Positions 34,620 through 39,141 of a DNA stretch of 39,141 nt are shown piece after piece (positions within the stretch are counted from its first letter, which is position 1; every line of letters starts with the position of its first letter). A model generated the notes under the pieces. It had not been told where the DNA came from. It saw only the letters and a list, made by a program, of their open reading frames with translations, and ran no database searches. Source of the DNA: Deltaproteobacteria bacterium (GTDB lineage: Bacteria > Desulfobacterota > Desulfobacteria > Desulfobacterales > Desulfatirhabdiaceae); the NCBI GenBank assembly GCA_016219185.1, contig JACRBZ010000090.1, positions 1-39,141 on the forward strand, given 5' to 3'. Position numbers and translations under genes: made by a program.

Positions 34620-35360
34620 TTATTTGGGGTCTTTTGAGTTCGAAGGGGCTCTTAAAGAAGGGCCATCAATTTTTATCGTGATGCAGCGATGCTTCAAGCG
34701 ATCCAGCAGCGCATCTACCAGGGACTTTTTTTGGAACAGCTCGTACCAGTCCGGATAATCCAGGTTCGTCGTGATAATCGTTGTTGTTTTGCCGTAGCGC
34801 TCCCCCATGAGTTTAAAGAACGCGTTGATCTGTTCCGGTTTGAGCGTAAGATATCCCAGCTCGTCAATCAGCAATACGGGATAGTTACAGATTCGGCGAA
34901 CAAGCTTTGGGGTCGATCTGTCGGCCAGTGAGGCGTAGAGTTCATCCAGCAGATCCTGAGCATTGTAAAATCTTCCCCGACAGCCGTTCACAAGTGCCTG
35001 GCGCAAAAGTCCGATGGCAAGGCCCGTCTTTCCGGTACCGGGTTCGCCGATAAAAACGATGTTTTGTGCTCGCTCAATAAAGGAGAGGCTGGCAAGAGAC
35101 ATAATCTGAGACTTTTGCACACCGGGTTGCTTTTGGAAGGGGAAGGTTTTCAGTGTCCAGTCATAGGGGATTTTGGCGTCATTTAACCGGTAGAGCATAC
35201 TACGGTGTTGCCGGTGGGCGCTTTCTTCACAAAGAAGCCGGTAGAGGACTTCGGCGACACCGGTGCCTTCTTTCTCGGCCAGGTTCAGTTCCCGGTCGAG
35301 GGTCTTTTCCATCCCTTTAAGTGAGAGGCTGGTCAGAAGTTCACGTATTTTTTCTCGCAT
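34620..35360 (-). CDS. istB: IS21 helper ATPase IstB
   Basis: 246 residues, usual for IstB. The DnaC/DnaA-like AAA+ fold shows Walker A GEPGTGKTGLAIGL near 109-122 and Walker B VLLIDELGYL near 165. It forms an ATP-dependent ring that selects target DNA and stimulates IstA. Start and istA stop overlap by one base (TAATG). Both active motifs are intact. Confidence 0.95.
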   Translation of the reverse strand: MREKIRELLTSLSLKGMEKTLDRELNLAEKEGTGVAEVLYRLLCEESAHRQHRSMLYRLNDAKIPYDWTLKTFPFQKQPGVQKSQIMSLASLSFIERAQNIVFIGEPGTGKTGLAIGLLRQALVNGCRGRFYNAQDLLDELYASLADRSTPKLVRRICNYPVLLIDELGYLTLKPEQINAFFKLMGERYGKTTTIITTNLDYPDWYELFQKKSLVDALLDRLKHRCITIKIDGPSLRAPSNSKDPK

Positions 35361-36742
35361 TAATCATCCGTTTTCAGATTAAAGAAATCGCCGCATACAA
35401 AAGTGAGAATCAGGTTTTCCAGCCGGGCTAGATCATAGAGTCCATAGTGAAGGGCTTGTTCTATGGCCTTTTCAAACGCACCGCGCGGGTAAGTGCGTTG
35501 AAGCTCCAAAAGCTGTTGCAGTTTTCGCCGACCAAAGTGGCTGTGTTTTTTAATGCTGGCCACATAGCGATCGAGGGTTTCATCTCGACCGAGCAGCACT
35601 TTTTCTTCCTTGCCGCAGAGATCTTTGGCATTATGCAAGGGCAAATGGTGCCCCTTGGCGATGACTTTGGCATCCTTTTTGTCGATGAGTCTTTTGTGAT
35701 CGGCCACTTTGCTGAACTTGTGATAAACCGTGATGTGATCCCAGCTCTTGAGCACTTCCACGGCCTGGCCACACAGATGTTCCGGAGCCGAGTATCGGTT
35801 GGTGTCCACTGTCACATACCCGGACATATCCACAATTCTTTGCAGCGTTTTATAAACCGGAGGCAGATGGGGCGGTAAGGGGTTAAGGTGCGGTTTTTCG
35901 ATGAGATAAATTTCCTCCGGACTCATTTGTCCCAGGGACCGTTTCGGTTTTTTATTGGCAATCTGGTCACACCATAGCCTGGCTTGTTGGTTCAGATCAC
36001 ACCAGTCAGAGAAGCTGCGGCCTGCAAGAAAATTATTTTCAACATAGCGAAAATTTCTCTCCACTTTGGCTTTTCGATCCGGGTCCCTGACATGATGAGC
36101 CGCGAACGTCATCGCAAATATTTTGCCAAAAGCCTCCATTTCAGGAGAAATCAGCGCATCCGGACCTGTGCCGGCCGCAACGATCACGCTGGTGTTATCG
36201 ATGATACATCGCTGGCATCCGCCCCCCATATAGATCAGCGCTTCGGTAAGAAAAACCTTGGCTTCAAAGCGTGTGAAGGCCGGATAGTACTGAACAAACA
36301 CTTTTTTACAATACCCCAGGGTTAAGGATGCGCACTGCGCCGTGACGTTTTTCCCCCCGAGAATCAGATGATGCGGTGAAGTGTCGTGCTGAAGTTCTTC
36401 TCCAGGGCCAAACTCATAGAGGCCGGCTCGCTGCTTTTTCTCTCGAAGCTCAAGTTTTCTTACGATGCGCGTCATGCTGCTATAGGCGACATCATGACCG
36501 TATCTTTCCAGCAAAACTTCCCTGAGCCGCACAACATTGCCCTTGCAGCTTTTATAGTGTTGCCGTACAAGCGGTTCAATCGGCTCATGACGGCTCTTTT
36601 TGACCGGCGCACCGGATGAATGTTCCTGGATGACACGGCGCACCGTATTGCGCGATATTTTGAGCAACCGACTGATGTGCCGGATCGTACACTGCGAGCG
36701 GTACAGTGTTAATATCGTCTCTCTTTTTTCGTTCGCTATCAA
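35360..36742 (-). CDS. istA: IS21 transposase IstA
   Basis: 460 residues, within the IstA range. An N-terminal helix-turn-helix (TIRHISRLLKISRNTVRRVI) is followed by a DDE/RNase H core: Asp in LQHDTSPH, Asp in RCIIDNTSV and Glu in KVERNFRYVENNF. A beta-barrel-like C-terminal segment contains VDTNRYSAPEHL. The start is a TTG that overlaps the ParB-like stop (TTGA), with GAGGTG about eight bases upstream. It appears complete, so the copy could still be active if the accessory gene is not needed. Confidence 0.94.
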   Translation of the reverse strand: MIANEKRETILTLYRSQCTIRHISRLLKISRNTVRRVIQEHSSGAPVKKSRHEPIEPLVRQHYKSCKGNVVRLREVLLERYGHDVAYSSMTRIVRKLELREKKQRAGLYEFGPGEELQHDTSPHHLILGGKNVTAQCASLTLGYCKKVFVQYYPAFTRFEAKVFLTEALIYMGGGCQRCIIDNTSVIVAAGTGPDALISPEMEAFGKIFAMTFAAHHVRDPDRKAKVERNFRYVENNFLAGRSFSDWCDLNQQARLWCDQIANKKPKRSLGQMSPEEIYLIEKPHLNPLPPHLPPVYKTLQRIVDMSGYVTVDTNRYSAPEHLCGQAVEVLKSWDHITVYHKFSKVADHKRLIDKKDAKVIAKGHHLPLHNAKDLCGKEEKVLLGRDETLDRYVASIKKHSHFGRRKLQQLLELQRTYPRGAFEKAIEQALHYGLYDLARLENLILTFVCGDFFNLKTDD

Positions 36743-37628
36743 AGGGTTGCACCTCGGACGGTTCTCTCAAGCGTGGTCATTATCTTCCAGGTTTTATCAA
36801 AAGCAGTTAATAGGCGGCTTTGCTCGGGCTCGCTTTGCCCGGCATATAAAACAACCGGCACCTGATTGATGAGCCGGGTCAAAATGCTTCCGGCGGTTTT
36901 TATTTCTTGCACCCAGCGACCTTCCGGGCCGTCACTGAGCACTTCCGCCTGCTTTTTTGATGTGGTAGTTTCAAGTGCCTTTAGAAAAAGATGCGGCTGA
37001 TCGACCATGTTCTGCCGCGTGTTTCCATTCGCTTTTTTATAATATTCAAAAAACAGAGCCAAATCGCGAGTCGATAGGCTCTCTTTTTTCAGATTCTCAG
37101 CCAGTTTTGCCGCATGTTCGGCGTTGGCGCGCGCCAACGGGGCCAGCACCCGATGGGCGCTCCAGGAAGAGATTCGTCCATCGCGAACCGCTGCCAGAAT
37201 CTCATCGGGGAGCAAGGTTAAAAATGAAATCCGCCGCGATACCCAGCTTTTGTCTTTTCCCAAAAGCCTGGCAATTTGCGCTTGCGTCAACTGGTGGTGT
37301 CCGTAAAGCTCTTTTAACAAAGCGGCTTGTTCAAAAATATCCCACGTGCGCCCCTTGGCAAGTACATGGATCAAGGCGCCGGCTTCTTTATCCGGCCAGA
37401 TCTGCGCATGAACCATATCCTGGCCGCAGCGTCTCAATGCCTCAACTCTCAGATAACCGTCAATCAGGATATAGGAGGGGCTGCCCCTGGCACCACCAGC
37501 ACCGGAGAGATCTGTCCAAAACGCTCGATGGCCTCGGCCATCCGAACCGCCGCCTTAACGCTGCGGATGCGGGTATGTGCGTAACGCAGATTCAGGTGCG
37601 CAATTTCAATGATCGCCAATGAGCTCAT
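36739..37628 (-). pseudogene. ParB-like protein of the transposon, split by a one-base frameshift
   Basis: The N-terminal part (ATG at 37628, MSSLAIIEIAHLNLRYAHTR) has the ParB N-domain opening and AEAIERFGQISPVLVV, but stops at 37464. In the next frame the domain continues as SYILIDGYLRVEALRRCGQD, then a KorB/ParB helix-turn-helix (LTQAQIARLLGKDKSWVSRR) and an unassigned C-terminal part ending at 36739. The join is in the run AGCCCCTCC at about 37480, where one missing C would explain it. ATG overlaps the upstream gene's stop (ATGA), and its stop overlaps the istA start. Candidates: real mutation, sequencing error, or programmed frameshifting. ParB proteins bind DNA sites; here it could help bind the element or choose targets (inference). 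Confidence 0.78.
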
Positions 37629-38038
37629 ACAGCGCCGTGCCTTTTAAAGGACCTTTCGATCAATTGGTGAATCGTCGCCGGGTCCTCTCGCTCCATTTGA
37701 TCCCGACGGCTGAGCAACTCCACCTCTGTCCGCTTGGGTTCAGATGGCAATGAAAGCACCTGAAACAGCCGGCCGTCAAAGGCAATCAGGTCTTTATCGA
37801 TGAGGCTGTTTCTGGCCAGGATGTAGTCATCGAGCGTCAGCCGTAAAAGCGTACATATCTTATCAAAACTGTAATAAGACAGCCCATGCCTGTCGGCCAC
37901 AACCACCAGAAACAGGTATAGTAAAAGACCGTGGCAATCCAGATCGGACCAGAACCCATCTTGCATGAAACGGTGCTCGATAAAGGCAAACGTACCACTA
38001 ATTTTACGGACTCGATCGGGGCGAAGTGGACAGATCAT
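37625..38038 (-). CDS. Winged-helix-like accessory protein of the IS21-type element
   Basis: 137 residues. I do not recognise a named family. The N-terminal two thirds (FWSDLDCHGLLLYLFLVVVA, then YSFDKICTLLRLTLDDYILA, then NSLIDKDLIAFDG) read as a winged helix-turn-helix like those found in replication-organiser proteins. A charged C-terminus follows. The start overlaps the upstream Cys-rich gene by 35 bases, and the stop overlaps the ParB-like ATG by four, so all are one coupled operon. Probable role: DNA binding in transposition or its control (inference). Confidence 0.72.
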   Translation of the reverse strand: MICPLRPDRVRKISGTFAFIEHRFMQDGFWSDLDCHGLLLYLFLVVVADRHGLSYYSFDKICTLLRLTLDDYILARNSLIDKDLIAFDGRLFQVLSLPSEPKRTEVELLSRRDQMEREDPATIHQLIERSFKRHGAV

Positions 38039-38576
38039 CTGCTTTTGTCTCCTTTTTTATGCATCCTAAACAAAGCCGATCAGCTTGTAAATCGAGTCCT
38101 TCTTTGCAAGATGCCGCAAAATCTTTATAACCTTCGGGTATCAATAGAACTTTTTGTGCTGACGCGTCCATCTTTGCAAGATCTGAAGATGCCGGTATAA
38201 TATAGTAATAACCACCTTGTTTTATTTGTGTTTTATCACTTGACGCGTCCATCTTTGCAAGATGCCGGGCACGCCGATTCGCATCGCGTTTTTTCTGCAG
38301 AATACGATTGCGTTGAAGGTACTTCTCATGCTCTCGGCGATACTTGCGCCAGTAGTCCGGGTTGTTCTCCCGCCATGTTATTTGAGCATTTATTTGATTT
38401 TCCCGGTAATCCGGATCGCTGGACATTTTCTGGCGCTGCCAGCAACGCTTTCGTGCTCGTTGACAGGCCTTTCGCTTACAATATTCATGGCTCTTGGTGT
38501 GAGAATTCAGGTCCAAACATCGTCGGCAATTTTTACAGCGTTTTCGCTCCATGGCCTCCCCCCATGGGAAGATCAT
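38004..38576 (-). CDS. Cys-rich zinc-ribbon-like protein, first gene of the IS21-type element
   Basis: 190 residues from 38576, or 182 if the ATG at 38552 (MERKRCKNCRRCLDLN) is used; GGAGG is very close to the second, so the start is open. The N-terminus has CKNCRRC followed by EYCKRKAC, a likely zinc knuckle, then a strongly basic, aromatic helical stretch (DYRENQINAQITWRENNPDY; YWRKYRREHEKYLQRNRILQ). A C-terminal CLGC may add to the metal site. LAKMDAS occurs twice, 27 residues apart, from a DNA repeat. It looks like a nucleic-acid-binding protein; I do not recognise a named family. Confidence 0.7.
   Translation of the reverse strand: MIFPWGEAMERKRCKNCRRCLDLNSHTKSHEYCKRKACQRARKRCWQRQKMSSDPDYRENQINAQITWRENNPDYWRKYRREHEKYLQRNRILQKKRDANRRARHLAKMDASSDKTQIKQGGYYYIIPASSDLAKMDASAQKVLLIPEGYKDFAASCKEGLDLQADRLCLGCIKKETKADDLSTSPRSSP
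38097..38263. repeat. Three dispersed copies of a ~23-bp repeat inside the Cys-rich gene
   Basis: TGACGCGTCCATCTTTGCAAGAT occurs perfectly at 38160-38182 and 38241-38263 (81 bases apart, in frame). A third, partial copy, TCCTTCTTTGCAAGATGCCG at 38097-38116, is offset by 70 bases from the first and so is read in another frame. Spacings are unequal, so this is not a CRISPR. Confidence 0.75.
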
Positions 38577-38681
38577 AACCCGTAATCGCCGTTCAATATT
38601 TTTTATAAACCTGAATTTTATTTGACCATGCTTCTTTTAATTGGATTTTTAAAACTATGAAGAGGGGCGAGAAAAAGGGAT

Positions 38682-38738
38682 TTGTCGGTGGGTCAGATTT
38701 TTTGAGCAGAGGAGGGTCAATTCAAATTAGCGTCAAGG
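38682..38738 (-). repeat. Right terminal inverted repeat of the IS21-type element
   Basis: Read inward on the minus strand it begins CCTTGACGCTAATTTG and contains TGACCCTCC and TGACCCACC about 22 bases apart, separated by CTGCTCAAA. It mirrors the left end block by block. 38577-38681, inside it, should hold the element's promoter; only a TATAAA box (minus strand) near 38600 is visible. Confidence 0.85.
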
Positions 38739-38746
38739 CCAATGCC
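38739..38746 (+). repeat. Right copy of the 8-bp target-site duplication
   Basis: CCAATGCC, identical to 34449-34456 and directly abutting the right terminal inverted repeat. Confidence 0.85.
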
Positions 38747-38784
38747 TGCATTGTGGTTCAATTCACAGGTGCAATTCATTTTTC

Positions 38785-38973
38785 TTAAGCACTGGCAACA
38801 TCCTTACTGCCTTCAAGAGACCTTCGCATCAGGTCCCGTTCGGCTTTTGCCTTTCTGAGCCGATCTTTCAATACCTCATGATTCTGAGTCGGAGCAGCCA
38901 AAAGCTCTTTTTCAAGCTTTTCCACTTCCCGAATGATACGATACAAATCTTGTGCGATCAATCTAACAGACAT
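38785..38973 (-). CDS. Small coiled-coil hypothetical protein
   Basis: 62 residues, MSVRLIAQDLYRIIREVEKL, then a highly charged helical stretch rich in Lys, Glu and Arg (VLKDRLRKAKAERDLMRR). It is likely one long coiled coil. I recognise no domain. It follows the partial gene at the right edge by 14 bases, so both probably form one operon. No good ribosome-binding site precedes ATG; translation may depend on the upstream gene. Confidence 0.65.
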   Translation of the reverse strand: MSVRLIAQDLYRIIREVEKLEKELLAAPTQNHEVLKDRLRKAKAERDLMRRSLEGSKDVASA

Positions 38974-38987
38974 AAGGGAGAAAGAAT

Positions 38988-39141
38988 TTACAAATTTACC
39001 GTTTTAGGGTAGATTGTTATATCCCACCAGTGCAGAACGGGTGACCGTTGTAATCGTTGCTCAAGGTCTGATTTTTCTTTCCCAGAAATCTTAACGCCTT
39101 TCTCATATGGTGCATCCAATAGCCGTGTCACAGCGCGTACC
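38988..39141 (-). CDS. C-terminal end of an unidentified gene (runs off right edge)
   Basis: Open frame on the minus strand from the window edge to a TAA at 38988, 50 residues visible: VRAVTRLLDAPYEKGVKISG, KEKSDLEQRLQRSPVLHWWD, ITIYPKTVNL. Residue composition is that of a real protein, and the next gene begins 14 bases later. The ending (W-D-I-T-I-x-P) recalls C-terminal ends of some DDE transposases, but this is too short to assign. Confidence 0.5.
   Translation of the reverse strand, partial: VRAVTRLLDAPYEKGVKISGKEKSDLEQRLQRSPVLHWWDITIYPKTVNL

Larger units (their letters stand above)
34457..38738 (-). mobile_element. IS21-family transposon with three accessory genes (4,282 bp)
   Basis: The element is bounded by ~55-bp imperfect inverted repeats and an exact 8-bp direct repeat CCAATGCC. 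Five co-directional genes run from right to left with coupled or overlapping ends: zinc-ribbon-like protein, winged-helix-like protein, ParB-like protein (frameshifted), istA transposase and istB helper ATPase. Each end carries two TGACCC-type subrepeats about 22-23 bases apart, as expected for IS21 transposase sites. Removing the element and one repeat copy restores a continuous stretch between the UPF0270 gene and the small coiled-coil gene, so no gene was interrupted. The ordinary IS21 has only istA and istB. Confidence 0.88.

Noticed and set aside
38097..38263. Possible CRISPR-like array
   Set aside because: Only three copies, one of them partial, unequal spacing (70 and 81 bases), and the repeats lie inside a protein-coding gene.
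38988..39141. Assignment of the right-edge fragment as a transposase
   Set aside because: Only the final 50 residues are visible and the similarity is a vague memory of ending motifs; left unassigned.

Overview
The window looks like a chromosomal segment of a sulfate-reducing bacterium of the Desulfobacterota (former Deltaproteobacteria). The main reason is a complete qrcABCD operon (periplasmic cytochrome/menaquinone reductase, a complex typical of sulfate reducers). System II cytochrome c maturation genes (resB, resC/ccsA) lie next to it. A bacterial-type housekeeping operon with lon, tsaB, hisS and aspS, and a tRNA-Asn, lies further right. No species name can be given from the sequence alone.

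Layout from left to right. (1) 1-4165 is a small defence and stress region: a type I restriction specificity gene hsdS running off the left edge, hsdR one base upstream of it, and a VapBC toxin-antitoxin pair transcribed away from them. (2) 4213-6363 is a type III topoisomerase. (3) 6539-11763 is a translationally coupled efflux operon, TetR regulator > MacA > MacB > outer-membrane factor, with a promoter overlapped by strong inverted repeats. (4) 12090-13773 holds dodecin and murA. (5) 13917-21650 is the respiratory block on the minus strand: resB, resC, then qrcA-B-C-D, and a previously uncalled 55-residue membrane peptide gene as a fifth qrc cistron. It ends in a strong terminator only 29 bases before murA. 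(6) 21775-24720 is a large M16 metallopeptidase, divergent from a DUF47/PhoU-like gene, which converges on an AMMECR1-family gene. (7) 26562-33975 on the plus strand is lon-tsaB-M20 peptidase-hisS-aspS followed by tRNA-Asn and a clear terminator; several of these genes overlap. AspRS carries residues associated with non-discriminating enzymes, which fits the tRNA-Asn placed directly after it. (8) 34197-34439 is a small UPF0270 gene.

(9) 34457-38738 is a precisely bounded 4,282-bp transposon of the IS21 family. It has ~55-bp imperfect terminal inverted repeats and an exact 8-bp target duplication (CCAATGCC). Besides istA and istB it carries three further genes in the same coupled operon: a Cys-rich zinc-ribbon-like protein, a winged-helix-like protein, and a ParB-like protein broken by a one-base frameshift. 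This expanded five-gene element is the most interesting object in the window. (10) To its right are a small coiled-coil gene and the C-terminal end of an unidentified gene running off the right edge.

The calls rest on reading translations, motifs and DNA repeats by eye. No database search was possible.
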